NCBI RefSeq assembly: GCF_964340395.1
Contig: NC_135554.1
Span: 20,590,592-20,648,091, forward strand
DNA from: Glandiceps talaboti
Lineage: Eukaryota > Hemichordata > Enteropneusta > Spengelidae
DNA length: 57,500 bases
Reading direction: 5' to 3'
In this document: positions 11,563 through 25,055 of the stretch, piece by piece
Numbering within the stretch: the stretch's first letter is position 1
Layout: every line of letters starts with the position of its first letter
Notes under the pieces: generated by a model
Told to the model about the DNA's origin: nothing
Database searches by the model: none
Seen by the model: the letters and a program-made list of their open reading frames with translations, nothing else
Position numbers and translations under genes: made by a program

Positions 11563-13319
11563 TCAATGAATGAGGGGAGTCATCAGCCGAGTTGTTCAAG
11601 TTAAGTATATCGTTTCATTGCATCGAAAGGTATTTATATGAACGTGTGGGGCACATGTACACATTGGAACCGTTTTACTTGGGAGTTAGAGGTTAAGGAA
11701 AGCTGTAGAAGGAAATCAATCGATTGCAGGAATCGAAATATTTATTGCTTTGAAGAGAAAAGTTACGAAAATTCAACAATGCAAATCAAAGTGGTCCGAC
11801 ATGCTTACCATTTCGTACTAGCAGACGGTGGATTAATCAACTTAAAATGAGGATCTGAACACGTAATTATGAATAAATTCCGTTGTCGTTACAATTTGAA
11901 ATACTTCTCGGGACATTGCATTTATCGAAGAGAAACCTGATATGTGAATCGGGTTGTCACAATGTCTCTAGACACTTAATAAGTTGACTGGGTTGCCACA
12001 ATGTCTCCCTGGAATGTCTCATCATGACATGATACTTTAATAGATCACAAAAAGCCTGCCTGGATTGTTATACCGCCCTCTACATAGCAAAGCATGTATA
12101 GTGGCAGCATAATATAATACAGTGTAAAACTACGTTGTTACCAACCACTTCTTACAGGGAATCACACTCACTTGGCTAGCTTATTAGAGGTACTCACTCA
12201 GGAATCATTGCACATTGACCAACAGGATGCTTGTAGATATATTTATTTCACAGCTTAGCGGCAAGCCTAGGCAGATCTAGATAACTTATATCAAAATCAC
12301 GATCAAGATATATGGAGGTAGGATTCTGAAGTACTTCCTACCTCCATGGAGAGAACCAGCTCTCACCATATATTCATCCCTTACACACTACCCTTCAGAT
12401 TGCCCTCCTGGCTCTCCGCATTCTATCACTACTATCAAAATGTAACATATATATAGCACAGAAACTGGGCGTTTCTACATATACAAAACATATTATAATT
12501 CTTATTCTAAGATTGCTGATTGGATTAAAATCTCATATCTCTGACGTGGACTTATTGATATTAATGAATTCTTTTATCAAGTTGCTTCAATACCCTTCTT
12601 TTGTCTTTAGTCCTGTGTCAGCTCTTGAACTTGTATAACGTTAATTACAAAGAATTAATTATGCTACCAGAGATCACTCACTTTTCCATTGTACTATATC
12701 GAGCTGTCTCAGGACACATGGTTGACCTTCGCCTTTCCTATTGTACTGTAACAAGATGTCCCAGGACGTATTCTATTATACTAGTGTTACAGCTGTTTGA
12801 GGTCAACCGGACATTTCTATATTTATGCAAGTCAGTTAGCTATCAAATTATGATGTATGTAACAACAGATGTCACTCGTACTCGTATTTGGTGAGATATA
12901 TTAGATACAGATACAGATTTTAAAAAAGTACACACACCGGGAATTCTTTATTTTGATGAATAATGGGTGGTTCTGTCATGTGAGATACTGGCTACTTATA
13001 TACTAAAAGATTCCTCGGTGTGTGTGTTCTCGCTACATACGTACGTACATGTACGTACACCGGTCTGCGGGCAACTAAGAAAGAGCACGAACAACGACCT
13101 GTAACGTCACAGCCCAGATACATTCCCACAAGCCAGAAGAGAACAATTTTCTGTTAACTGTAACGAAAAACTTGACGATGCGTCTTGGATGGTGCCGTAA
13201 AAGAGGCTGGGTTTTACGACGATGCCAATAACAACTAGAACACGTACAACACGTAACAATATATCATAAATCATATACGTCAACAACGTGCACGTGTTGG
13301 TTGTCTGAAATCATACCAC

Positions 13320-13643
13320 GGTCACTTGTGAGCTAATATTCCACTCCAAGATGGTGATATTCTAGTCTAGGACGATCATAATACAAAATAATGCAGTTAT
13401 ATATATATAGGTATTTACGATATTTAAAAAATACTGGTACCGGAGCCAGTTACCGGTAACGGTTGTGTTTATTCCACAACAATCACCGGTAACGGTTGTG
13501 TTTATTCCACAACAATCGCCGGTAACGGTAACGGTACCGGTATATCGTAAATACGTATAATAAGGTCATTATTTTGTATTATGATCATCCTAGACTAGGA
13601 TATCACCATCCTGGAATGGAATATTAGTTCACAAATGACAGTG
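13320..13643. mobile_element. Non-autonomous terminal-inverted-repeat element (MITE-like)
   Basis: The left arm, about 13321-13393, opens GTCACTTGTGAGCTAATATT and ends ATAATACAAAATAATG. It is matched in reverse complement by the right arm, about 13571-13643, with about 6 mismatches in 73 positions. Between the arms lies a short palindrome-rich core with two copies of a CCGGTAACGGTTGTGTTTAT block. There is no coding capacity. A non-autonomous DNA transposon is the simplest reading. I did not find a clear target-site duplication. Confidence 0.7.
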
Positions 13644-14377
13644 AACCATACGACATAAAATAGGCCTGTTACGGGCGTTTCCAGAAATGTCTTTGTCGTC
13701 TTCGATTCCATACTTCAACATGGGCTACGGCGTATGTACCCAGGTTTGGTACCTTAAGCTGTACATATGTTAGTTAAATTATAATATGTGCAAAAAAAAG
13801 TTTGTATTGTTTTTTTATAGTAATGATTGTCTTGAAATTATTACATGTATTATTATTACTTGAACACGAGACTTAGAATATTTACAAAGATATCTTAATA
13901 CAACAAATATAATTCACAGTTCGACTATAGCACAAACATATGTATTTCTGTCCCTCTCTTTCCGATCTGTGTCATATAGTAGTTATATGGTCGAATTCTG
14001 TCCCGTTCCTTAATGTTGGGAGTTGTCATGATATCATTTGGCATGTACACAGCTAGCCTAACATAATGCTGCCCTCAACGTCTGAAAAGATTATATTCAT
14101 GCAGACTATTTGAAATGTTTATAGATCTTGTGGGTATTTCACTGAGTACATCTATCTCAACAGAATGTATCAAAATGGAAATACACCCTGAGACCGAGAT
14201 AACCATTAGACAAATGTATATATATATATATCATGCTGTTCGGGACCTTTGCTGTATGAAAACTAATTGAACCACATCTCTCTCAATTATAGAAAGAAAT
14301 ACTATTAGTAATACGTATATGTATAAAAAAATTAATTGAAAAAATGACTTCTTTCTGTCTGTCGATCTACCTACTTG

Positions 14378-14378
<1 letters not shown>

Positions 14379-14457
<79 letters not shown>

Positions 14458-14586
14458 CCAACCAACCAACCTACCTACCTACCTACCTATCCATCCATCC
14501 ATCCATTCATCCATCCATCCATCCATCCATCCATCCATCCATCCATCCATCCATCCATCCATCTATCTAGCTAGCTATCTATCTAC
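14379..14586 (+). repeat. Compound (AATC)n, (AACC)n, (TACC)n, (ATCC)n, (ATCT)n array
   Basis: Successive tetranucleotide blocks, each apparently derived from its neighbour by one base change. Open frames reading INQSINQ and HPSIHPS are repeat translations. Confidence 0.95.
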
Positions 14587-14957
14587 TAGTATCTATCATA
14601 TGTGTTCTGTGTATGTGAGAACAGTTTGAAGAGTGTCATTTAAAAATATTACAAGAACACCTTATCGCCAGAATCGACTAGAAAGTAAGCCTTACCTTGA
14701 GAAATACGTTACATGCCTACTGTGTGCGCATCGCGACTTTCAAATAAATGGCTAAATGTGAAGATGAGGGAGATTTCAACAATGACGCTACCGACTGTAC
14801 TAGGTAAGAAATCTTTGCTCCGACCCCAACCTAGCTAGCTGCGCCCTCGAAAACCGGCATTTGTTTCAAGAACATGACCGAGTACCTTTCGTTTTTCAAG
14901 CCCATCATCTTTTACTTAGTATAAGCTTATAGGGCCTACTAAAATGTAAAAAGAGTT

Positions 14958-15075
14958 GTCTGAGACACAGGCGCTCGAATAAATCTGTGTGGTTGTTTTT
15001 AATGTACAGTAAATATTTACTATACATTAAAAAAAAACCCACACACATTGATTCGAGTGCCTGTGGTCTGAGATA
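14958..15075. repeat. Fold-back (inverted) repeat, about 55-bp arms
   Basis: The left arm (TCTGAGACACAGGCGCTCGA onward) and right arm (ending GTGCCTGTGGTCTGAGA) are reverse complements with a few mismatches. They meet at a TAAATATTTA centre. It could be a small MITE. It lies upstream of MED26. Confidence 0.7.
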
Positions 15076-15530
15076 AAACGTAACACGTGGGAATTATAAT
15101 CAAATAGAATCAAACAAATAAATTAGAAAACATCAGAAATTGATTATTGTGACTATTGTATCAGTATGAGTATACTTTTTGAAGTATGACAAGATACCCA
15201 AGGCCAATTTCAAATCAGCCTGCCTGCTATATACTTCGCCAGAGAAATTGTCTATGAATTGCGCCCCCAAGAGGCTGTCTCTGGGAAATTACAGTTGAAT
15301 TCAACCTGGACTACTTTATTGATGCCCGGGGGTCATTAGTTACGGATTAACCAAAGAACTTTACTCACTGCTAGTACTAGTATTTCTGATTACTATCATG
15401 GGTATTGTTTCTTATATATACATGCACATAGTAAATAAAAGTGAATTCTAACCACCGGATTATCAAAAATACAATAGTGACATTGGCTGGCTCTTCCCAT
15501 TCTCAAACATTCGTACAGTCCACAAATTCT

Positions 15531-15575
15531 GGCGACGTCATCTTCGGCCATTTTCGGTAGTTTGACGTCATCTTC
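15531..15575 (+). promoter_or_regulatory. Putative MED26 promoter element: duplicated CRE-like sites
   Basis: GACGTCATCTTCGG occurs twice 30 bp apart. The second copy is inside a perfect TGACGTCA palindrome (15563-15570), the consensus for CREB/ATF factors. A GGCCATTTTCGG block lies between them. This is about 140 bp before the MED26 start codon and there is no TATA box, as is usual for a housekeeping gene. Binding is inferred from sequence only. Confidence 0.45.
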
Positions 15576-15704
15576 GGATGCTGGACCATCCCATAATATT
15601 CTCTTGTATCTAGACCCTGCTAGGAAGTGCCGTGATGCCTGACAGTGTGAGAGGTAGCAGGGCTATCGCACATCGGCACAAATTGACCGACAAATTACGG
15701 TCAA

Positions 15705-18700
15705 ATGCCACCAACTGTACATCAGATCAAGGAGCAGCTGCTGAAAGCAATAGATAAGGATGCAAATGTAAGGATATAAGTATATTTAGTGGCTCGGGAG
15801 GGTACTTTTTCGACGAGAAAATTTCTGTCTATCCCGAAGATCGTTAGTGCTGGTGTTAACGCACACGATTATGATGGAAACGGGATGGTAAAACCAGTTC
15901 TCTTTTTTCGCAATATGTCGGAGTTTAGTCCAGAAATGACAAACCCAGTGGAATCTATGAATTTTCACGTTGCTCCGTGGCGTGAGATTTGAGTGTACAG
16001 TGTCTTTAGAGCGCACAATTGGACCTCGCTAGAGAGAGTCGACGGAGGCCTTGTGAAAGGCAGCCATTTTGAATTTGCATAGATTTGTGTAATGGCGTCT
16101 GTGACCGTGTGTATGTGACAGTGAGGATGGGAACAATCACACTTGATGCAAATCAAGGAAAATGTAGCTGCGGTATTGCAAAATTGAATCGAATGTTGTA
16201 GCAACCTCTAACATGCATATGCATATCAAAATAAGATAAAAAGTATGTGTTTATTATGTATCAGATATATTAGCTACCATGCCATATGATCATTTTTTAT
16301 CGTGAATATCTGACATGCAAAGTGAAAACTCTTTATCATTGCACTGGATTCTTGAAGATGTTAATGTATGTCATTCAAAAGACTACAGTTTTGTGACGGA
16401 GTTGCAGAAACTAACAGTTATTTGAGCCTGAAGTACTGATTCGGTCCATATGTTCTGGAAACAAGAGTCAGTTGCCAAGGTGATTTTTTTTTATCATCAT
16501 GGCTTCGTGCAATTCTTAGTATACATGAACAGTATCCTTTTATGCCATATATTATCTTAAGAGTATCAGAATTTGTTGTCAGATGCACAGTTACTGAACT
16601 GTATGTCTAGGAACAATGGCTTTATAAGCAAGCTGTCTAACATGATTACAGCGTTACATAGCCAAAACGATACATAATTGAATAATGTAGTGATGATTAC
16701 TGGCAATCTGACTCAATTACGTTGTTTCCTGTGTGCTAATGTAACATTGAGATGCTCTCTTATGCATGACTGAAAGTATATGTATTGACATTCACTTTAA
16801 GTTGTGTGGTGATGAAATGTGTTCAGCATATTATACAGACTAGTGACTTTGCCAGGAAGACTGTTTTGTCACTTGAATTCAGACATGAATATACACCTGT
16901 GATAATTTGTTTCATTGTCAGCTGTTTGCATTTGATTCATGCAGCCAGCTTGTCAGGTGACATAGTGTGAAAGGTCTACCAGTACTGACAATTCTCAGTT
17001 TTTTTTTATTTGATAGTTGTACACCAGTTGTGTATATATAGTATTTTACATGAATTTCTTTGTTGTCAACACTGCCAGACTTGTTGCAGGCCTAAGATTC
17101 AATCTCATGTTCTCAAATGAGTGCTATCTCATCAGTGTAGCCATGAGGATTAGTTGGCTAGATCATTCTTTTTGTTCAGAACAAAAATTTTCTGTAGCGC
17201 TAGAGACAAATATTTTTTACACCTAAATTGTAAGCCAAATCCAAAATGGTCGAGGTACAACATAACGCATACCTCAGTAGCACTAGTAGTAGAGATGTGT
17301 TTGCTGTCAACATTGTTCTTTGTTGTCTTTACTAATAGTAATAGATGTAGAATAGTGGACTGACAAGTTATTCACAACTCAAATATGATGAATCAACACT
17401 CAAAGCAAACACATTTTATTGCATGCGGTGAACTTTGACCCCATGGAAATTAACTATTTCAAGACCACAAATGAAATGTAAGAGCCTTGTAGCAGTTATC
17501 CTGACCTAAGCCCAGACTTTCTAGCTGGAATAAAGGTACACTTATATAACTGTAAATTAGCTTGATTAAGGATGCCAACAAGTTGGATAACAAGAGGCAT
17601 GTATTTCATAAGACATTCTTGTAAAACTTGTTTTTAATTGTCAAGCACAAGTTTATACTTACCCTTTTAATGTTCTTTCTAAAGTCAAGGATATTATTGT
17701 ATAAAACAGATGACAAGTATATGTGTGTGTTAAACCCAAAAAACCCATTTAAAAAAATTGAAACTATATCATATATGTATGCCATGAAACTGTCTGGTGC
17801 CTTTGCTTGATACTATGCAATTCACCATTTGGTTATCATGTATAGGTCAGTGTGGTACTGAAATGATATGATGTGTTTATAGTTCATGATGGGGTTTGGT
17901 TTGGAGTTCTTGTAAGTTGACTTGTTGAAGCTGCAGTTGGTCCTGCTATTAGATAGAGTAGTATAGGACTCTGTTCTGATCATTGTCCCATTAATTTTCT
18001 TCTTCTGGAAACTTGAACTGGAATCAAGGTCGTTGGTTTGAAACAGTGCATTTATTTCTGATTTAACCATACGAAAGTAAATATAATTTATGTTCCTATA
18101 AATGCAATACTAGATGAGTTTTAAGTTACATTTACATTCAAATAGTGTATTGTGCTTCATGTCCCTCTACTTTATTGAAAATGTGATAATGGAATGATAC
18201 CCAAAACGTATCAGCTGAAAGTGATGTAAAGAATCCATGTCATATGAATTGTGTAACTGTTAGATATCCCGTAGATCTTGGGGGGGGGGGGGGGGGGGGG
18301 TTCATTCTGTGGGTGTACAGTATAGATAGATAGCCTACAGATCTTGGAGTATATGTTCACTCTGTGGGTTACAATACATTGAGTTGTGACAGAGTAAAGC
18401 AATGCAAGTGTACCATGAACTAGAATATATGTCTTCAAGGAATACATCTTCATGTTCTTGATGGCCTGATTATACAGAGAAGTCTATTATATGATCACTT
18501 CTGATCACGTCAGAATCGCCTTACTTGTGGCAGGTGTTGTACCACATGGTTTCCCTAATTATACCTGTGGTGAGAATTGTCATAAGCTAGGGAGTCTTTC
18601 ATTTTGAACATTAACATTCAGCTCGTCTATTGAGTTTTGTAGCTTACATTCTGTCAATGTAAGGAGTAGTAGTCTTCAATTCTGTCAGTCTATGGATTGG

Positions 18701-21700
18701 TGACGCCTACACTCAAACAGTCGAAGGAGTCATGAAGCTTACTTTCTGCTAGTTTAGAGAGTTGTGAAGGTTCAATTCTACCAGGCTTGGAAGTGGAAGT
18801 GATGAAACCTACATCCAGTCAATCTACAGAGTTTTGAAGCTTGCATTCAGTCAATGTATGGCATCACAAAGCTTATGTTCTGTAATCTAGGGAGTCATGA
18901 AGCTTACATTATGTCAATCTAGGGAGTCATGAAGTTTACATTCTACCAGTCATGGTAGTTGTGAAGCTGTACTTTAAGCCAATCTAGGGTTCTGTGAGTC
19001 ATGAAGCATACATTTAGCCTAGAAGAATAGGAAGTTATGAAGCATATGTAAAGTCAATGCGTTCTAATTACTTCCTTGTAGGACTCCCAAGTCAGGAATT
19101 AGTGAAGAGAGGGTTGTGTATTCACCAACCGTAGAGCAATCTGGAATCAACAGTGATACATTTCAAGCAAATGAGAGTTGAGTTGTGTAGTATTAGAAGT
19201 TGTACATTGATGATTCTTTTTGACAGGTATCTATTTGTATGTACATATTTTGCTTAGATATTCATATATACTAGACTCAAACAGGTTGATATATTTGTCA
19301 CCCTGATTGTCAGATGATGCAAGTTTTGCTGCACCATCAAAATTTTCTAAGTTTATGACAATATTTGACAGGTACTGTGGACATGAAAAGTATGAACTCT
19401 TAAAGCATCCCCCAGGGCTTTTTCATGATGATGAGTACCCTTGTACACAGTTTCATCTTCTGACTTAAATTCTAATATTGTACTTTCAGGTGGTTGATAT
19501 GGCTGGAGTGGTGGAGGTCATCTCCGTATTAGAAAGATTTGCAGTAACCAAAGAGGCCTTAGAGGTGAGTTTTGTTATGTCTGTGTCTTCTTCCTCAGAC
19601 ATGTCGTTGTCATTGCCCATGTGGTTAAACCATGTACCTTTTATCTTCAGGGTTTGAGCCCAGTTACCCCAAAAACGCAGTTATCCGAGTCACTCAGTTT
19701 TCTTCCTGCAGAAACACTGAACCCATGAGGGATGAACATCTTTCGAAAACAAATGCTAGAACTGAAAGAGCTATTCAGTACAGATACAGATTATTAGAAC
19801 TTTGATGAAGTATTTCTGTTTGTACAATCAGTCTAATATCTTTCCTTAAGATTTATCACCATGGTAACAGAAATGGGTAAATTATACGGCTTTATAGTAC
19901 TTCTCCAACAAGTTGGTTTGCTACTCTTGTGTGAATGCAAGGAGAATGTTGCTAGAGGTTCTTCCCTTTTGCTTTAATTTATGAAAGAAAATAAAAACTC
20001 AATCGGGTTGGAAGTATAAATAGGGTTTCTAAAGAACATGGTTTGACAACTGGAAAAAGTTGGGTTTGGAGCTAAGCTCCCAATTTGATGGGATATATTG
20101 CAACTTCACTTTTAACTGTAATTTACTGATATTAAGTTTCTTTCAGTTTGAAAACATATGATCTATTTCATTGATGTACAAGGATATTGTAGTATGGTAT
20201 GACAACTATTTAAGCAAGCAATCTAAAGTATGCCAAATGTCATGATGATAAATTTATTGATATTCTATCTATGAATTTAGGAAAGATGCAAGGACTAAAG
20301 GAGTTGAGAATTTAGTAGATATTATACTACGCTCTTAAATTTAATTTTGAATTTAAAAAAAGACAAACCGACAGTCAACATAAATGCTTATATTGGAATA
20401 CAGAGTTTGCTATATATTTCAAGGACAAGCCAGTTGTGAAAAAATACTTGTTGACCAGTTAAAACACAGTATTAAAAGTTAAAAACTGTACATAATGTAG
20501 CCCCAAGGCATTCCGATAAATTTGACTATGTTTATACATATGCCAGATGGTTCAGTGAAAAGGATTCAAATCTTGTTTCTTAGCAACAGGAAGACCATAT
20601 GAACTGAGGGACAATGAATGGGATATGGTGAATCATGGTATCTTGATAGCAAATCGTGATTTTTGCTTTGGTTTACTGACATGAGAGATTGATTTACATT
20701 GATGTCAAATCTGACTTGCATACTGTATATGTTGAAAATATTCAAATGCAACTTTGCAGAAATTTTGATTCACTTGCTGATATTATCATGTGATGTGTTT
20801 CACTTGTCGTGAAATAGAGTGTTTCTTTTTGTGCTAGTTCCCATCTTTGTTTCATTTGCTGTCCACGAGAAGACTTCTGGTGTAAGATTGACTGTCCAAA
20901 ATTATGATGTCACAGGTTTTAAAACTATATGTATGCACCGCGCAAGTCCGTCAAGTCATTGAATTTCAAACCAATCGTGGAAAAAGTGTGATACGCCCAT
21001 TTTCAGTCATAAATTGTTAGGAAATTCCCCCAGTCTAACAGATAAACTTCCCCATGTAACAAGTAAAGTAGTTGTTTGGTGGGAAGGTGTACTGCTGGAA
21101 CTTCTGTATAAAAATTTGTAATTTTGTATGAAAGAAATCTCAGAAACAATCTTGTGAACACTACAATAAAAGTAAATGCAGGGGACCCAAAGCTAAGTGT
21201 AATTTGACACTCCGTACTATTAAAACTTCCATCTTCCTTTTTGCGCTAATGTTATTTTAACATTTGTTTTACAGGAAACACGGTTAGGAAAACTGGTAAA
21301 CGACATTCGAAAGAATACTAAGAATGAAGATTTATCCAAACGATGCCGAAAGCTTTTGAAACTTTGGCAAAAATTATGCATTCCACAACCACCTAATGCA
21401 AATAGACTGCCACGAAGTGGAAGCGGTACTTCATTGAATGGCAGTAATACTGCACCTTCAAGTACAAAGACTTCTCAACTAGAAGGCAATAAAATACCTG
21501 ATGTCAGACCTTCTACAAGTCAGACATTAGGCAAAACAAATATAGCTAACAGGAAAAAACGGCGAGCCGAGGAACTTGGGGCAGATTCGCCAGGATCTAG
21601 ACCTCCAGAAAAAAAGAAATTTTCAGCTGCTACAGATCTTGTTTCAGACAGTGACCTTGTGAATGGACTTCCAAATGATGCAAAAACTGTCACTTCTGCG

Positions 21701-22378
21701 GTCTCTGCAAAACGTATCAAAACCAAAGCCAATACACCAACAGGTAGTTTATCAAGTTCAAGTCACTTATCACCTAAACGCACCTCATCACCTAGACCAC
21801 ATGTCAAGTTCAAAGCCAGTACACCAACATTACGAAGGACTGAAAGCTCTTCGAAATTTCACAAATCTGATTCTGCTCCAGATTTAAAATCAAAAGCATA
21901 CACAAGCTCCTCTTCAAAAAGAGAACAATTTTCAGGCAGTAGTCATAGTAGTTCTAGTACTTCTGGCTCTAAAGACATCAAACAAAGTGGTAGTGAGTCA
22001 TCATCGCATAAGAGTGCCACTGAAACTAGTCTTGAACCTAGAAGTGAGTCCAAAGACGACTCCATTCATATACATTCTGAACTTAGCTCTGAGCAAAACA
22101 AGGAAGCCGAAAGTACAAGTCAAAGTAGTGATATTTTGTCAAAATGTGACGATACCACAGAAGAGGTTGCAAAAGAGCCATCGTCGCCACCGCTGCCACC
22201 ACCACCACGGAAGGAAATCACTGAGGATGATGTGAAAAAGTTACATAATGAAAATTGGGAAGGGGTCAATGGTTGCTATGACAACCAGGGAGAATGGCAA
22301 GACTGGAGTAACAGTCTTGTTGTGAATACAAACGAAGACAATGTTTTACACATACTGCCTTATGTTATATTGGATTGA
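15705..22378 (+). CDS. MED26: Mediator complex subunit 26
   Basis: Three coding exons (15705-15767, 19490-19564, 21275-22378), all joined in phase 0, give 413 aa. Residues about 5-85 form the TFIIS N-terminal (LW) domain: VHQIKEQLLKAIDKDAN, then VVEVISVLERFAVTKEALE, then ETRLGKLVNDIRKNTKNEDL and RKLLKLWQKL. This follows the human MED26 pattern closely. The middle (about 95-330) is Ser/Thr/Lys-rich and disordered, with RKKRR and SPKRTSSP patches. The last about 50 residues, including GVNGCYDNQGEWQDW and a final LPYVILD, match the MED26 C-terminal module that docks onto the core Mediator. The known role of the family is to recruit the super elongation complex and TFIID to Mediator in the nucleus. 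Human MED26 is 600 aa, so the disordered middle is shorter here. It is convergent with the dystrotelin-like gene. Confidence 0.95.
15768..19489 (+). other. First intron of MED26
   Basis: About 3.7 kb from GTAAGG at 15768 to a CAG acceptor at 19489. It contains a G20 run at 18281-18300. Between about 18600 and 19080 many loosely repeated phrases such as GGGAGTCATGAAGCTTAC recur, suggesting an old, diverged tandem array. I see no coding sequence. Confidence 0.65.
18640..19060 (+). repeat. Diverged tandem repeat, period roughly 50-60 bp
   Basis: Phrases close to GTCAATCTAGGGAGTCATGA and GAAGCTTACATTCTG recur about eight times with many changes. It is intronic and looks like an eroded minisatellite. 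Confidence 0.6.
19565..21274 (+). other. Second intron of MED26
   Basis: From GTGAGT at 19565 to ACAG at 21274. It is A+T-rich with no notable repeat or coding content. The intron separates the two halves of the LW domain in phase 0. Confidence 0.7.
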
Positions 22379-24699
22379 AGCTATGTTTACTGCCTGGCCC
22401 TCCAGAGGGCGCTCACATACACAAAAAATTGTGCCTGATAAGGGCACTGACATGACACACTTGGTCCAGTAGAGGCTGCCACACAGTTATCACCTTTTCT
22501 TGTCCTAGCCTTATTGACAGATGTCATTGATGTTCTTAACATAATGAGAATATTTTCCTTTTTGTGTATAAAGTAAGAAAATTGAATTTAAAAAAAAAAT
22601 GATTTTTTTTTCTTGAGAAAATTCAACTTCACAAGCATTTTCAAAAAAAGCTTGGAAATATATTGCTGCAAATACACTTTGTATGAATGCTGTCGCTGTT
22701 AAACAAAAGGTATGTGTATGCAACTGATGTATTAAACTTGCGAAAATTTGATATTTTATATTCTGAATTTTTCTACAAATCATAATTATATTGCCAATAG
22801 CTTTAACAAAACTTGGTGAAAACTTCATTTCACGGTATTATTTTATAACAATGAGAAAACCAAACTAAATGTGGTCAGAAATTTTACTCCGGGCCAAAAT
22901 TGTTTCATCTCACATGATCTTGATAAGTTATTTGTCAAACTGATATTTTACAGTTGAGGATGACAAAATAATGACTTAAATGTTACTATAGGGATATGAA
23001 AGTACATAAAATGTATATCACTTTTTACTGAGATTTGAAAGACACACTCGGGAGGTCATGTCTACCATGTCAACCATCCAGCCACTGGTTTGGCCAAAAC
23101 AACAGATATCTGTTTACTGCTTTCAACTAAGATGTAGTATTCTTGATAAGAGATTAGCCATTCCAGTGAAAAAAAGTTATGCAATTTTCTATGATTTTGT
23201 AGGTGAATCTCACTTATCATGTGTGTATATTTAACAAAATTACTACTCGCACAACAAAAATAGTACAGTTTCATAGAAATACAAATAGTTATCTTTGATG
23301 TCACTTCCTAGCAAATAGTTCAATTATGTCTACTGAAAAATTTAGTGTTGGTCCCATCCCATGAACTCAAATCTTCTAAAGAAGCATGAAATACTTGCGT
23401 GCTTTTAGTAACAAAATTTTATGCAAGCTACGTGGACGTACAGTGCAATATATGTATATGCCATTGCTTGAATACCCGGTATACATTTTTTATGACAGTA
23501 TTTATGCATATGCATGGATCTGTGTGTATGCTTGCATCTGCTTTCTGTGTTACGAGTGAAGTGCTGAGGTGAAGCCCCATACATCAGGGCAAATCACATT
23601 TTTGCAATAATAAGTGCAAATGTTCTTATGTTTATGATGATCACATTTGAAAATAGACCATAAGAAATGTTGTGTTGTTCAGCCCTCTCTCTATGAAATG
23701 GTAGCTGGTAGGATGGCAATACACATCATATCTGACAAACTCATTTGAAAAGACTGATGGATGTCGTAAGTTATCAATGTTCGTCTTGTTTACACTACTT
23801 ACAGCCAGTACTGATTCTATTGCTGTTATTGATAACTTTTGCAACAGAAGTCGGACTAAGTCAACAACTTAGACAACCAAAACAAACAGCTTCTTCCCAC
23901 AAAAGGAAGAATTTAATATATCAAATATCAACCCTCAATAAATGATGTTCAAGAAACGTTGACTAAAATCAAATGAATGGCCATCATTACTCCCCTTTTA
24001 CTAGCTAGTATGTTTTTAGTTCATTTTCCTGTTATTGTGACATTTTCTACTATGTGGTGTTTGTTACTCTCGCTATATGATCATGAAACACTGCAGACTT
24101 TGCTATACACTGACCAAAAATTTCCATTTACTAGTAAAACATGACTTTAGAAGTTCATGTGCTTCAGAACACATCAGTTGCATACATTTCCACATATTCA
24201 ACCCCTCTTGTCCTGGTAACGTGAAGTTGTGCTCCAAAATACTTAGTGAATCTTTTTGAGTGTATTTGTGAATTTTCTGTGAATTATCCATCCTCCGCAC
24301 TGTGTGGCATGTCTTAGTCAAACGAAATATCATCACCACCAACAAAATTGTATTTATTACATCTGTCTTAAATTTTTGTACAGACATTTTTTTCAGTTGA
24401 CAGCTCAATTCTGAGTAGCAATGTATGTTGATGTTTGATATCAAAATGTACATAATTGGAGGAATTAAAGGACAAACCATCAACAGAATTGAAATATACT
24501 TACTATGTGTATGTGTTTTTCATTGTTATGAAATGGGTTAGTGTGTGTGTGTGTGGGGGGGGGGGGGTTATTAGTTTTCCTTACAACTGCCTAATTCAAC
24601 ACATGGAATTATGACGACGATCTTTGCTGACATACCACCATCTAGAATAACTAACTGGTAGCATCTCAAAGCTGTGTATCCCATTTCTAAAGTTGTGTA

Positions 24700-25015
24700 A
24701 AAGGGAACAACACCACTCTGGGAAATGCAGTCATTTTCATAAACTATGGGTTCTGGAGAGTCTTTTCATGATTTTGTGTACATCACCTACAATTACTTGA
24801 GATTTCAGAAAAACATCAAGATGATCTTGTGCCTGTATAGGATATCTTTGCTATCACACGGCATCACGAGAGTTAGCAGAAATAATATATTCAAGTTTCC
24901 CAATGAATATTCATGAGTTCTACACTGAAGGGTATAGGCACTCGGGATTCCTGAATATTCTGTGTGCAACTTGAATATATTATTTCTACTGACTCCCATG
25001 ATACAAAAGCCCATA
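24700..25015 (+). repeat. Dispersed repeat family A, copy 1
   Basis: Shares AACTATGGGTTCTG(G/A)AGAGT, AAACATCAAG, ATCTTGTGCCT(G/T)TATAGGAT and CTGACTCCCATGAT with copies at 28165-28410 (+) and 32215-32500 (reverse). It contains no open frame and is probably a fold-back or MITE-like element. Confidence 0.65.
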
Positions 25016-25055
25016 GCAAATTAAAGATAAACATATTCATACATCATCCATGCAC

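Larger units (their letters stand above)
11101..15530. other. Intergenic region between GH16 copy 2 and MED26
   Basis: No coding exon recognised. It contains the 3' UTR of copy 2, (GAAT)n/(TTAA)n at 11472-11562, a terminal-inverted-repeat element at 13320-13643, (AATC)n/(ATCC)n at 14379-14580 and a fold-back at about 14958-15073. Short open frames at 11638 and 12601 show no family features. Confidence 0.65.
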
